From assembly GCF_014203605.1 (NCBI RefSeq), contig NZ_JACHJJ010000016.1, positions 124,001 through 188,000 of the forward strand: a stretch of DNA of 64,000 nucleotides, written 5' to 3'. Below, piece after piece: positions 28,155 to 35,980 of this stretch. A model generated the notes under the pieces. That model saw nothing but the letters and a program-made list of their open reading frames with translations, was not told where the DNA came from and ran no database searches. Position numbers and translations under genes: made by a program. This DNA is from Thiemannella venezuelensis. Lineage in GTDB: Bacteria; Actinomycetota; Actinomycetes; Streptosporangiales; Streptosporangiaceae. Each line of letters starts with the position of its first letter. Within the stretch, counting starts at the first letter, position 1.

Positions 28155-29150
28155 CTAAGGCGTTGCTTCCAGGTCGCCGCAGGTGAAGCCGTCGGGGCGG
28201 TCGGGTTCGAGCTCGAAGCGGTGCAGCGTGGTCGATCCCATCGGGAGCCGGAAGGTCTCCCGGCGGGCGCAGTCGTAGAACGCGTAGGCGCCTTCCCGCT
28301 CGCCGAGCAGGAGCACGGGCACCCCGCCGCGCCGGGGCTTGCCGGCGGCGTCGGCGACGACCACCCACTGGTCCTGGAAGCCCGCCAGGCTCAGCAGGAC
28401 GCTGCCCCGGCCGGTGGCGGCCAGTTCGGCGGCGTCCGACTCCAGCCGTCCGATGAGCGCGAAGCCGAGCCCGATGCCGGTGAACATGGCGACCGCGATC
28501 CGCATCCCCGCCCGGCCCACCGGGCGGGAACGCAGCAGCCGGAACGGGACGAGGAAGGCGAGGGCCCCGATGACGGCCGAGACCGTCACGATCGAGGCGA
28601 GTCCGGCCCCCTCGCCCAGGCCGAGGTAGCCCAGGAAGCCCCAGTAGCTCGCGCCGCACCACAGCGCGCCGAGCGCGGCGGCGATCCAGGGCCTGCGCCG
28701 TACGGCACGGGCGAGCATGGACAACCGCCCGAAGACCAGCCGGTCCAGCAGCCAGCCGGCCGCGACCAGGACGCCCAGCACCAGCGCGCCGCCGATGACG
28801 AGCAGGACCAGCGCCCCGACCAGGCGGCCGAACATGGTGGCCTGGTCGATGCCGGCCTGCTCGGGGGTGACGTTGAAGACGCCGTAGACCTGCTGGACGC
28901 CGAGGTAGAGCAGGGCGTAGAGCGCGACGCCGACCGGGAGGACCACGGAGCCGATCCGCTGCAGCAGTTCGACGGCGTCACCCCGGTCGCCGTCCCCGTC
29001 CGGGCCGTCCCCGTCCGGGCCGCCCCCGCTCCGGTCGCGACCCTTGCTCCGGTCGCGGTCCCCGCCGGGAGCGGGCCGTGCGAGTTCGGTTTCCGGCTGC
29101 ACGCCGGGCTCCTCGCGGAGAGGGCGGGGGTGGGCAAGCTGGTCGGACAT
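28155..29150 (-). CDS. Multi-pass membrane protein of unknown function
   Basis: The 331-residue protein has an N-terminal hydrophilic, Asp/Gly-rich segment with GPDGDGPDGDGD repeats (about residues 40-57). Four or five TM helices follow between 60 and 225, and then a C-terminal soluble domain (DQWVVVADAAGKPRRGG; FYDCARRETFRLP). I chose MSDQLAHPRPL; the longer frame adds 28 unconvincing residues. No family recognised. It lies next to the sigma remnant on the same strand. Confidence 0.75.
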   Translation of the reverse strand: MSDQLAHPRPLREEPGVQPETELARPAPGGDRDRSKGRDRSGGGPDGDGPDGDGDRGDAVELLQRIGSVVLPVGVALYALLYLGVQQVYGVFNVTPEQAGIDQATMFGRLVGALVLLVIGGALVLGVLVAAGWLLDRLVFGRLSMLARAVRRRPWIAAALGALWCGASYWGFLGYLGLGEGAGLASIVTVSAVIGALAFLVPFRLLRSRPVGRAGMRIAVAMFTGIGLGFALIGRLESDAAELAATGRGSVLLSLAGFQDQWVVVADAAGKPRRGGVPVLLLGEREGAYAFYDCARRETFRLPMGSTTLHRFELEPDRPDGFTCGDLEATP

Positions 29151-29220
29151 GCCCCTGAGCGTAGTGGTGCTTTTGTCCCCGCCTGTCCAGACTTCCGGCC
29201 GCAGCCGTACGGCTCCGCGG

Positions 29221-29288
29221 GTGGAAATCGGCATTATCGATGTTCGTGTTAATCAGCTCGAAGTCATGGGATTTCCACTAGAAATCGG
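29221..29288. promoter_or_regulatory. GAAATC/GATTTC element cluster upstream of the lipoprotein gene
   Basis: GTGGAAATC at 29221-29229 recurs inverted as GATTTCCAC at 29270-29278 and directly as GAAATCGG at 29281-29288, in an AT-rich stretch 30-97 bp upstream of the lipoprotein start. The spacing suggests binding sites for a regulator. The protein is unknown. Confidence 0.35.
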
Positions 29289-29317
29289 TAAATGCTGATC
29301 ATTAAGATCCCCCTTTC

Positions 29318-29878
29318 ATGAGGATGACAAGAATCGTCACCGTGGCGGCGCTGGCCCTGGCGGTCGCGGGCTGCCAGTTCGGCTCGGCCGCCGAGGAGGT
29401 CCCGAAGGAGCGGGTGGAGCTCACCTCCTCCGCCTCGGAGGCTCCGGCGGCGAAGGCGACCGCGCCACCGGACAAGGTCGTGGCAGGCCGGGAAGGCGCC
29501 CTCGACAACCACCGTTTCCGGGTCGAGGTCGTGCAGTTCATCCGCCGCGACCGGTTCGTCAATCTCACCTTCACGGCCACCGTGACGAAGGGGAACGGAG
29601 GGCTGGGCTGGGGGGTGCACAACGCCTTCTCGGCCGTCCCGCAGCAGCACCCCACCGTCGACGGGGTCTTCCTGGTCGACACCAGGAACGCCAAGAAGCA
29701 CCTGGTCGCGCTGGACAGCGAGGGCGCGTGCGTCTGCAGCAGGATCGGGTCGCTGTTCCTCAAGGAGGGCGAGAGCGCGGCCTTCTCGGCCACCTTCGCC
29801 GCCCCGCCCGCCGACGTGACCTCGATGGACGTGCACATCCCCAACGTCGGGACGCTGGCCGATGTACCGCTCGGTTAG
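29318..29878 (+). CDS. Putative lipoprotein
   Basis: The 186-residue protein has a lipobox (LALAVAGC, Cys at about residue 19), so it is likely lipidated and attached outside the membrane. After a Ser/Ala/Pro linker there is a beta-rich domain (HRFRVEVVQFIRRDRFVNLTFTAT). It overlaps the downstream OmpA-family gene by 17 bp, so the two are co-expressed. Similar lipoprotein/OmpA pairs occur in other actinomycetes. Function unknown. Confidence 0.8.
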   Translation: MRMTRIVTVAALALAVAGCQFGSAAEEVPKERVELTSSASEAPAAKATAPPDKVVAGREGALDNHRFRVEVVQFIRRDRFVNLTFTATVTKGNGGLGWGVHNAFSAVPQQHPTVDGVFLVDTRNAKKHLVALDSEGACVCSRIGSLFLKEGESAAFSATFAAPPADVTSMDVHIPNVGTLADVPLG

Positions 29879-30446
29879 CGCGCTGGCGTTGGCCGCGGCG
29901 CTGCTCTCCCCCACGCCGTCACCGCCTGCGGTGCTCCCGGTGGAGGCGGGTCCACCGGTCACCGCGCCCGTTCTCGACCTGACCGGCCCGGTGCGCGACG
30001 CCCAGGGCCGGGTCCTGGACATCAGCGAGCGCATCGCCAACCTGGACGGGTCGGTCACGAACGAGACCAGCGGCACGGAACGGAAGATCATCGTGGCGGC
30101 CGACGTGCTGTTCGCCTTCGACAGGGCGACGCTCACCGCCAAGGCCAGGAGCCGCCTGGCCCAGGTCGCCGAGCGCCTCGCCGCCGAGGCGGCCGGCAAG
30201 CAGGTGCGCGTCGACGGCCACACCGACGCCAAGGGCGGCGACGCCTACAACCTGGACCTGTCGCGGCGGCGGGCGCAGGCCGTACAGCGGTTCCTGGAGC
30301 GGTCGCTGCGCGGCAAGGGGATCACCTTCACCGTCGAGGGCCACGGCGCGGCCGACCCTGTCGCCCCCAACACCACCCCCGAGGGCCAGGACAACCCCAA
30401 GGGCCGCGCGAAGAACCGCCGCGTGGAGATCGGCTTCCCCGGCTGA
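29862..30446 (+). CDS. OmpA-family cell-wall-binding protein
   Basis: The 194-residue protein has an N-terminal hydrophobic segment (signal peptide or anchor), a short linker and an OmpA C-terminal domain. VLFAFDRATLTAKARSRL begins the domain, DGHTDAKGGDAYNLDLSRRRA holds the peptidoglycan-binding Asp and Arg, and NRRVEIGF ends it. Such domains bind the peptide stem of peptidoglycan non-covalently. A fragment of a close paralogue lies at 32.2 kb. Confidence 0.9.
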   Translation: MYRSVSALALAAALLSPTPSPPAVLPVEAGPPVTAPVLDLTGPVRDAQGRVLDISERIANLDGSVTNETSGTERKIIVAADVLFAFDRATLTAKARSRLAQVAERLAAEAAGKQVRVDGHTDAKGGDAYNLDLSRRRAQAVQRFLERSLRGKGITFTVEGHGAADPVAPNTTPEGQDNPKGRAKNRRVEIGFPG

Positions 30447-30486
30447 GACCCGAGCGCGGACCGGCCGGGTGGCGCGCTTTCCGCGA

Positions 30487-31419
30487 TCAGCGCCAGCGTT
30501 CGGCCAGGATGTTGCGGACCTCGGCGACGATCTCGCGGGGGAAGCCGAAGACGGTGGGGGCATCGTACCGGAGGGCGAGGTAGCCGCCCAGGGCGAGCAG
30601 GCGCATGGTGTCGCGGTCCTGGCGGACCTGGCGGGGGTCGCGGTCGTGGTGGGCGCCGTCGTAGTCGATGGTCAGCCGGGCCTGCGGATAGTAGAGGTCG
30701 GGCTGGGCGATGCGCTGGCCGGTCTCGTCGAGGACGTGGGTGTTGGCCAGGGGGCGGGGCAGGCCGCCGTCGACGAGGAGCATGCGCAGGCGGGTCTCCA
30801 TCGGGGAGTAGGTCTCCGGCTCCAGGTGGGGGAGGGCGGCGCGGGCGGCGGGCAGGCCTCGGTGCCCGCAGGCCTCGGCGAGGTGGGTGCCGATCTTGTC
30901 CGGCGTGGTCCATGAGCGGGTGAGGTGGTCGCCGGCGATGATGAGCTCGATGCGGGACAGCAGGCCCGCCAGCTCCGCGAACAGGGGTTCGGGGCGGGGG
31001 ACGCGCAGGCCCTTGACCTGTCTGAGGTCGGCCGGCCGCCAGTGGCCGTAGCGGTGCAGCCGGACACCTCGGATGCGGGGGTGCTCGCCGATCGCCGATG
31101 GCAGGGCCACATGGAGGGTGTCGTGCTCGGGGAGCGGCACGCCGTACAGTGCCGCGGCGGTCGGGCCGCAGAAGACCGCGCTGCGGGGCAGGAGCAGCTT
31201 GGCCGCCCGGCACCGGAGGGGGATGGAGTCGGGAAGCTCAGCTGATGCGTACACATTCCGATATATCCGCCGGAATCGGGAGCTCTGCAGCTGGCGCCGG
31301 GTCAGGCCCGCGGCCCTGGCATCCTCGGTGCGGAAGGGGCCCTGGCGCAACGCTTCGGGGAGCACGAGCCGTAGCCTCCCATCTCGCTCCGGCACGCAGG
31401 CGGAAACCGGAAAAGCCAT
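30487..31419 (-). CDS. DUF559 (Vsr-like fold) protein with N-terminal AbiEi-like wing
   Basis: The 310-residue protein has an N-terminal part (FRTEDARAAGLTRRQLQSSRFRR) resembling the winged helix of AbiEi-like proteins common in actinobacteria. The C-terminal DUF559 PD-(D/E)XK-type fold includes YPQARLTIDYDGAHHDRD. The chosen ATG lies inside a 27-bp perfect inverted repeat. A longer frame runs through the repeat to 31575, and an internal start is also possible, so the N-terminus is uncertain. Substrate unknown. Confidence 0.8.
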   Translation of the reverse strand: MAFPVSACVPERDGRLRLVLPEALRQGPFRTEDARAAGLTRRQLQSSRFRRIYRNVYASAELPDSIPLRCRAAKLLLPRSAVFCGPTAAALYGVPLPEHDTLHVALPSAIGEHPRIRGVRLHRYGHWRPADLRQVKGLRVPRPEPLFAELAGLLSRIELIIAGDHLTRSWTTPDKIGTHLAEACGHRGLPAARAALPHLEPETYSPMETRLRMLLVDGGLPRPLANTHVLDETGQRIAQPDLYYPQARLTIDYDGAHHDRDPRQVRQDRDTMRLLALGGYLALRYDAPTVFGFPREIVAEVRNILAERWR

Positions 31420-31487
31420 GGTCGTTTGGCCAGAAGTGCACGCTCTCGAGCGCTCTCCGACGTGCACTTCTGGCCAAACGACCATGG
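31416..31487. repeat. 27-bp perfect inverted repeat with 18-bp loop
   Basis: The left arm 31416-31442 begins CCATGGTCGTTTGGCC and ends GTGCACG. The right arm 31461-31487 is its exact reverse complement. The loop (31443-31460) contains CTCGAG. The hairpin spans the DUF559 start codon and would strongly structure RNA in either direction. It may be a dispersed palindromic element, a bidirectional terminator or an operator. Confidence 0.95.
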
Positions 31488-31622
31488 GAGGTGCGCTCGG
31501 TCCTGCCAGGCGGATCCACCGGTTCCAGTACGGCGGAGCCTTGAGCCAGGGAGGATGGTGAGAACAGCCCGGCAACTCCGCCTCAGGGGCGGCCGCGGCC
31601 GTATCACACGAAGGAGACCGGC

Positions 31623-32063
31623 ATGACGATCCAGCGCATGGACAACGTCCTCATCGTCGTCGACGACCTTGACGCAGTCATCTCGTTCTTCGTCGAACTC
31701 GGCATGGAGCTGGAGGGCAAGATGCCGATCGAGGGGCGCTGGGTGGAGCGGGTCATCGGGATCGACGACGTCCGGCAGGACATCGCGATGCTGCGCACCC
31801 CGGACGGTCACGGCCGGATCGAGCTGGCGATGTTCCATACGCCGAAGGCGATCAGCGCCGAGCCGAAGGACGCACCGGCGAACACGCTGGGCATTCGCCG
31901 CATCATGTTCGCCGTCGACGACATCGAGGACGTCGTCGCCCGCCTGCGCACCCACGGCGCCGAACTCGTCGGTGAGCTGGCGCAGTACGAGGACGTCTAC
32001 CGGCTCTGCTACGTCCGCGGCCCCGAAGGCATCATCGTCGGACTGGCCCAACAGCTCAGCTGA
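31623..32063 (+). CDS. VOC-superfamily (glyoxalase/dioxygenase-fold) protein
   Basis: The 146-residue protein comprises two beta-alpha-beta-beta-beta units, starting IQRMDNVLIVVDDLDAVISFF and LGIRRIMFAVDDIEDVVARL. The C-terminal Glu of EGIIVGLAQ is in the metal-binding position. A ribosome-binding site (GAAGGAGACC) precedes the ATG. Possible roles include lyase, dioxygenase or antibiotic sequestration; the substrate cannot be inferred. Confidence 0.85.
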   Translation: MTIQRMDNVLIVVDDLDAVISFFVELGMELEGKMPIEGRWVERVIGIDDVRQDIAMLRTPDGHGRIELAMFHTPKAISAEPKDAPANTLGIRRIMFAVDDIEDVVARLRTHGAELVGELAQYEDVYRLCYVRGPEGIIVGLAQQLS

Positions 32064-32172
32064 AGGCTCCGGCGGCACAGGACGGCTGACTGATTACCGG
32101 AGGTGACGAGTAGCAGCGCGTTCGTCGGTCAGTTCGGACAGCACTCAGGCTAGGTGAGGGCCCGGAACCCCG

Positions 32173-32361
32173 GTGAGAAATGACAGCGCCCCCGCCTGCC
32201 GCCAGGCACCTGCCGTCGACCAGGGCCAGCCCGCGCCCGCCGTCGCAGTCGGGGGTCGCGGCGCGGCCGACGCCGTCGCGCCCAACACCGCCCCCGACGG
32301 CGAGGACAACCCCGAGGGCCGGGCCAGGAACCGCCGGGTGGAGATCGGCTTCTCCGGCTGA
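32173..32361 (+). pseudogene. C-terminal fragment of a second OmpA-family gene
   Basis: The last 35 residues (GRGAADAVAPNTAPDGEDN, then an ending NRRVEIGFSG) match the C-terminus of the intact OmpA protein at 29.9-30.4 kb at most positions. The peptidoglycan-binding core is absent, and the preceding 27 residues are unrelated. This is a decayed or recombined duplicate. Two genes, DUF559 and VOC, separate it from the intact copy. Confidence 0.75.
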
Positions 32362-32404
32362 GGGCCGACGGCCCCCGCCGGGGCCGGTCCGGGGGGACCG
32401 GCCG

Positions 32405-33238
32405 TCAGGACCACGCGCCCCCGGCCGCGGCCCGGGCGGCGTAGGCCTCGAAGGCGGCCGGTTCCCGGCCGAGCACCTGCCGCACCCCGTCGGCGACCTC
32501 GGCGGTGTGCCCGGCGCGGTGCACCGCGAACAGCGCCCCGAGCATCCGGACGGCGTCCTCCGGGTAACCCGCGGCGAGCAGCTCCCCGCGGTACTCCTCC
32601 GGGGTCAGCTCCACGTACTCGATCCTCCGGCCCGCCGCCCGGGCGATCGTCCCGGCCGCCTCCGCGAAGGTCAGCCCGCGCGGCCCGGACAGCTCGTACA
32701 CCCGCCCGGCGTGGCCGTCCCGTGTCAGCAGGGCCGCGGCCACCTCGGCCACGTCCTCGGCGTCGACGAACGGCTCGGGCACGTCCCCGATCGGCAGGGC
32801 CAGCCGGCCGGCCCGCAGCGGCTCCCGCCACAGGTCCTCGTCGAAGTTCTGGTCGAAGTTGTTCGGCTGGATGATCGTCCACTCCACGCCGGACTCGCGT
32901 ACGGCCCGCTCCGCGGCGACCATGCCCTGGCCGAAGTCGTCGGTCACGTGCTCGATGCCCCGCCCGGACAGCGCCACGAACCGGCCCACCCCCGAGGCGA
33001 CCGCCTGCTTGACGAAGTCGTGGACGGGGGCGGGGTCGTCCGGCGCGACGAGGTACACCGCCGAGGCGCCCTCCAGCGCGGGGCCCCAGGTGTCCGGCCG
33101 GAACCAGTCGAAACCCACCTCGGCCGAGCGGGAGGCGGCCCGCACCGCCTCGCCCGCCGCGCGCAGCCGCCGCACCAGCCGGCGCCCGGTCTTGCCGGTG
33201 GCGCCCAGGACGAGGATCTGATCCGCATGTGTCGTCAT
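32405..33238 (-). CDS. NmrA/SDR-type NAD(P)H-binding protein
   Basis: The 277-residue atypical short-chain dehydrogenase fold has ILVLGATGKTGRRLVRRL, the GxxGxxG nucleotide loop. ALSGRGIEHVTDDFGQ and IIQPNNFDQNF follow the NmrA/quinone-oxidoreductase pattern, without the usual YxxxK. It is probably a redox sensor or NADPH-quinone reductase. It is divergent from an AraC regulator 123 bp away, an arrangement that suggests control by that protein. Confidence 0.88.
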   Translation of the reverse strand: MTTHADQILVLGATGKTGRRLVRRLRAAGEAVRAASRSAEVGFDWFRPDTWGPALEGASAVYLVAPDDPAPVHDFVKQAVASGVGRFVALSGRGIEHVTDDFGQGMVAAERAVRESGVEWTIIQPNNFDQNFDEDLWREPLRAGRLALPIGDVPEPFVDAEDVAEVAAALLTRDGHAGRVYELSGPRGLTFAEAAGTIARAAGRRIEYVELTPEEYRGELLAAGYPEDAVRMLGALFAVHRAGHTAEVADGVRQVLGREPAAFEAYAARAAAGGAWS

Positions 33239-33361
33239 GTCCCGCAGTCAACCGGCCGGCGCCGGGGGCGGGACATGGCCGTCCGTACGGCGTGCATGCG
33301 CGATCGTCCGGCCCGTGCCGCGGGCGCGCCGTACCGCGGCACGCGGACATATCGTGGCGCC

Positions 33362-34474
33362 ATGGACCCGTTCGACGATCTGCTCCGGGGAGTGCGCGCC
33401 GACGGCGCCGTCTTCGGCCGGTCGGTGCTCTCGCCGCCGTGGGCACTGCGCTTCACCGACGGCCCGTCCATGACGCTGTGCGTGCCGCTCCGGGGGGAGG
33501 GATGGATCACCCACCCGGGAGAGAACGGCAGGGCGCACGCCGTACGGCTGGGCGAGGTGGCGATCGTGCGCGGACCGGAGCCGTTCGTGTTCGCCGACGA
33601 GCCCGGTGCGGCCGCGCGGCCGCACCCGCCGCTCGACGTCCGCTGCGGCGCGGCGAGGGCCGGATCGCACACCGGGGACGCGGGCGGCCCGGACGGGCGC
33701 CGGGGGCGGGACGGACGGGGAGAGCCGGGCGGCCCCGGCGAGCTGGACGGCCGCACGGTGCTGATGGCCGGGGCGTACCACGTCCGGGGCGAGGCGCCGA
33801 GGCGGCTGCTGCGCGTGCTGCCGCCGGTGCTCGTCGTGGCGGACCACCACGACTGCGCTCCGCTGCGCGACTACTTCGAGACGCAGCTCGCCGGGGAGCG
33901 GCCGGGCCGGCAGATCGTGCTGGACCGCCTGCTGGACTGGCTGCTGGTCTGCACGCTGCGGGAGTGGTTCGACCGGCCCGAGTCCGTCCCGCCCGCCTGG
34001 TACCGGGCGCTCGGCGACGACGTGGCGGGACCGGTGCTGCGCGCCATGCACGAGGCCCCGGACCGGCCGTGGACCCTCACCTCCCTGGCCGCGGAGGCCG
34101 GTGTCTCCCGGACCACGCTGGCCAAGCGCTTCACCGAGCTGGTGGGCGAGCCGCCGCTGGCCTACCTGACGGAGTGGCGGATGGCGCTCGCCGCCGACCT
34201 GCTCGCCGAACCGGCCACGACGGTCACCTCGGTGGCCCGCCGGGTCGGGTACGCCGACGCGTTCGGCTTCAGCACGGCCTTCAAGCGGGTCCGGGGAACG
34301 AGCCCCAGCGCGTACCGCAAGGAGGTCGCGACCGCCGGGCCGTACCGGGAGGAGCCGCCGGGGCCCGGGACGTACCGGGAGGAGAGCCGCAGGCCCGAGG
34401 CGACGGCCGCACCCGGAGACCGCGGGGCCTCCGTCTCCCGGGCGCTCCGGTCACCGCACCGGGCCGGGATCTAG
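33362..34474 (+). CDS. AraC-family transcriptional regulator (cupin_6 type)
   Basis: The 370-residue protein has an N-terminal cupin-like sensor domain, interrupted by a Gly/Arg/Asp-rich stretch near residues 95-120. The C-terminal AraC HTH pair spans WTLTSLAAEAGVSRTTLAKRF to AFGFSTAFKRVRGTSPSAYR. A charged tail of about 50 residues follows and is unusual. Members of this group usually control a divergent oxidoreductase, here the NmrA-type gene. The stop overlaps the end of the convergent gene by four bases. Confidence 0.9.
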   Translation: MDPFDDLLRGVRADGAVFGRSVLSPPWALRFTDGPSMTLCVPLRGEGWITHPGENGRAHAVRLGEVAIVRGPEPFVFADEPGAAARPHPPLDVRCGAARAGSHTGDAGGPDGRRGRDGRGEPGGPGELDGRTVLMAGAYHVRGEAPRRLLRVLPPVLVVADHHDCAPLRDYFETQLAGERPGRQIVLDRLLDWLLVCTLREWFDRPESVPPAWYRALGDDVAGPVLRAMHEAPDRPWTLTSLAAEAGVSRTTLAKRFTELVGEPPLAYLTEWRMALAADLLAEPATTVTSVARRVGYADAFGFSTAFKRVRGTSPSAYRKEVATAGPYREEPPGPGTYREESRRPEATAAPGDRGASVSRALRSPHRAGI

Positions 34475-34860
34475 CGGCGCCCGTCCAGCAGCTCCTTGAT
34501 CAGCTCCAGGACCCCGCGGTCGCGGCCGTCCGGGAGATCGGGCTCCTCCCAGCGGTAGCGGCGGTCGGCCCCGTCCCCGCAGTTGCGGTCGTCGACGACC
34601 GGGTGCGTGCCGTCGGCCTGCCGTGAACTCGTGTCCACACACCGGGAGCTCCCCTCGTCGGAGGACGGAGAGGGCAGGCGCACCCCCCGCAGGGAGGTTC
34701 CCAGCACGGCGGCCATGACGACGAACAGGAGCAGCAGCAGGAGGCGGCGGACCCAGCGGTTCATCGGCGGGCCCGGTGGCGGCGGCGGGTCGTCGGCGGG
34801 GTTGCGGAGCCTCCTGGGAACGAAGGGCTCGTCCTCCGTCCCGCTCGGGGACACGGTCAT
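34471..34860 (-). CDS. Single-TM hypothetical protein with Cys-containing exposed domain
   Basis: The 129-residue protein has GGAGGAGG before the ATG. A Pro-rich cytoplasmic segment (residues 20-35) is followed by one strong TM helix (RRLLLLLLFVVMAAVLG) and an extracellular acidic domain with two Cys (SSRCVDTSS; DDRNCGDGA). The Cys pair could form a disulfide. No family recognised. Confidence 0.7.
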   Translation of the reverse strand: MTVSPSGTEDEPFVPRRLRNPADDPPPPPGPPMNRWVRRLLLLLLFVVMAAVLGTSLRGVRLPSPSSDEGSSRCVDTSSRQADGTHPVVDDRNCGDGADRRYRWEEPDLPDGRDRGVLELIKELLDGRR

Positions 34861-34924
34861 GGCTCCTCCTCCGGTGTCCTGACCCGGGGCGGTGGGCGTC
34901 CCGGCAGGGCCCCAGCCTGGTGCG

Positions 34925-34944
34925 GATCGCTTGTAGATCACTTG
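34925..34944. promoter_or_regulatory. GATCRCTTG direct repeat, 11-bp period
   Basis: GATCGCTTG (34925-34933) and GATCACTTG (34936-34944) repeat on the same helical face, 65 bp upstream of the single-TM protein gene on the minus strand. It could be a regulator or -35-region site. No protein can be named. Confidence 0.3.
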
Positions 34945-35039
34945 CCTCCGGCTGGGACGCTCCTCCCGTCCGGCCCGGCGGGAGCCGGTCGCACACTGCG
35001 GACTCCGCCGCGGCCGGGAGCGCATCCGATGTCCAGGGC

Positions 35040-35498
35040 TCAGCCGTCCTCGACCTGGAACCAGACGGCGGTGCCGGTCTCCTCGTCGTGGTGGACGCTC
35101 CACCTCGCGGCCAGCAGGTCCACCAGGGCCAGGCCGCGCCCGCTCTCGCCGTCGGGCGCGGCGGCGCGGAGGAAGGGCATGGTGGTCGCCGAGCCGTCGT
35201 CGATCACCTCGACGTGGGCCAGACCGTCGAGCGCGCCCAGGTAGACGGTCACCGACCCGCCCGGGAGGCGACCGGAGTCGGAGTGCACCACGGAGTTGGT
35301 GAAGACCTCGCTGAGCAGGAGCAGCGCGACGTCGAGGGTGTCACCGGACACCCGTCCGGCCAGTTGCTCCCGCGCCCACGCGCGGGCCTCCGACACGGAG
35401 GCGGGGACGCCGGGGAACTCGCGGTTCCGGAGCTGGTCGAGTACGGCGTAGCGCGCCTGCCGGGGCCCGTCCCGGTGGGTTCGCTGCGGCGCGCTCAC
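35040..35498 (-). CDS. GHKL ATP-binding protein, anti-sigma-factor kinase type
   Basis: The 152-residue protein has a stand-alone HATPase_c fold like RsbW/SpoIIAB: N-box LLLSEVFTNSVVHSDSG, G1 EVIDDGSATTMP and G2 GRGLALVDLLAARW. These proteins bind sigma factors or phosphorylate STAS antagonists. The GTG start overlaps the stop of the upstream small gene (GTGA), so translation is coupled. With the adjacent XRE and DUF397 genes it forms a WhiJ/AbaA-like regulatory cluster, known from Streptomyces development. Confidence 0.9.
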   Translation of the reverse strand: MSAPQRTHRDGPRQARYAVLDQLRNREFPGVPASVSEARAWAREQLAGRVSGDTLDVALLLLSEVFTNSVVHSDSGRLPGGSVTVYLGALDGLAHVEVIDDGSATTMPFLRAAAPDGESGRGLALVDLLAARWSVHHDEETGTAVWFQVEDG

Positions 35499-35782
35499 GC
35501 GATCGCCTCCGCGACGATGATGTCGGCCGCGTTGTCCGCCTCGGCGCAGACCCACTCGCCCCGCCACCGGATCCCCGCCCACCACGGCCGCCAGGTGAAC
35601 ACCCACTCGCGGCTCCGCCGTACGGCCATGACACGCAGCCGCGTCCGGCCCGCCTGCATGACTTCCAGCACCGGCGGACCGGTGACGGGGAGGACGAGCG
35701 AGGTGCAGACCCCGAGGTTGCGCAGATCCCACCCCAGTCGCAGCAGGTGGATGAACTGCGCCTGCGGATTGTGTGGCTTCAT
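35495..35782 (-). CDS. Small protein of the WhiJ/AbaA-type cluster
   Basis: The 95-residue protein (MKPHNPQAQFIHLLRLGWDL) has many Trp and Arg residues (WVFTWRPWWAGIRWRGEW). Small proteins of this appearance sit directly upstream of anti-sigma-type ATPases beside XRE/DUF397 pairs in several actinomycetes. It has no assigned biochemical role. It is the first gene of the leftward transcript from the iteron-bearing divergent region. Confidence 0.8.
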   Translation of the reverse strand: MKPHNPQAQFIHLLRLGWDLRNLGVCTSLVLPVTGPPVLEVMQAGRTRLRVMAVRRSREWVFTWRPWWAGIRWRGEWVCAEADNAADIIVAEAIA

Positions 35783-35879
35783 CGTCTGGCCCTTCGTGAC
35801 GGATGAGGCTCCTCCTGCAGTTCTCAAGGTCTGATCCTGACGCAGGGTGACGAGCCGTACGCTTGGAGCATGCATGAGC

Positions 35880-35935
35880 AATCGCGTTCACGCAATTGCG
35901 TTCACGCGAAAACTTCAGACCGATTGCGTTTGCGC
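35880..35935. promoter_or_regulatory. Iteron-like operator between divergent whiJ-type genes
   Basis: Three 14-bp units, AATCGCGTTCACGC (35880), AATTGCGTTCACGC (35894) and GATTGCGTTTGCGC (35922), are spaced 14 and 28 bp apart, as if one of four units had decayed. Each contains an imperfect palindrome (GCGT-TC-ACGC). The site sits between the leftward small-protein gene and the rightward XRE gene and is a natural binding site for the XRE protein. Confidence 0.7.
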
Positions 35936-35980
35936 AGGCTGAAGGGCTTTGCCAAGCTGGGGGCCAACAGGAGGGTGAGG

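Noticed and set aside
31426-31626. Rightward 66-codon frame reading through the inverted repeat
   Set aside because: No start signal, and it arises from the palindrome.
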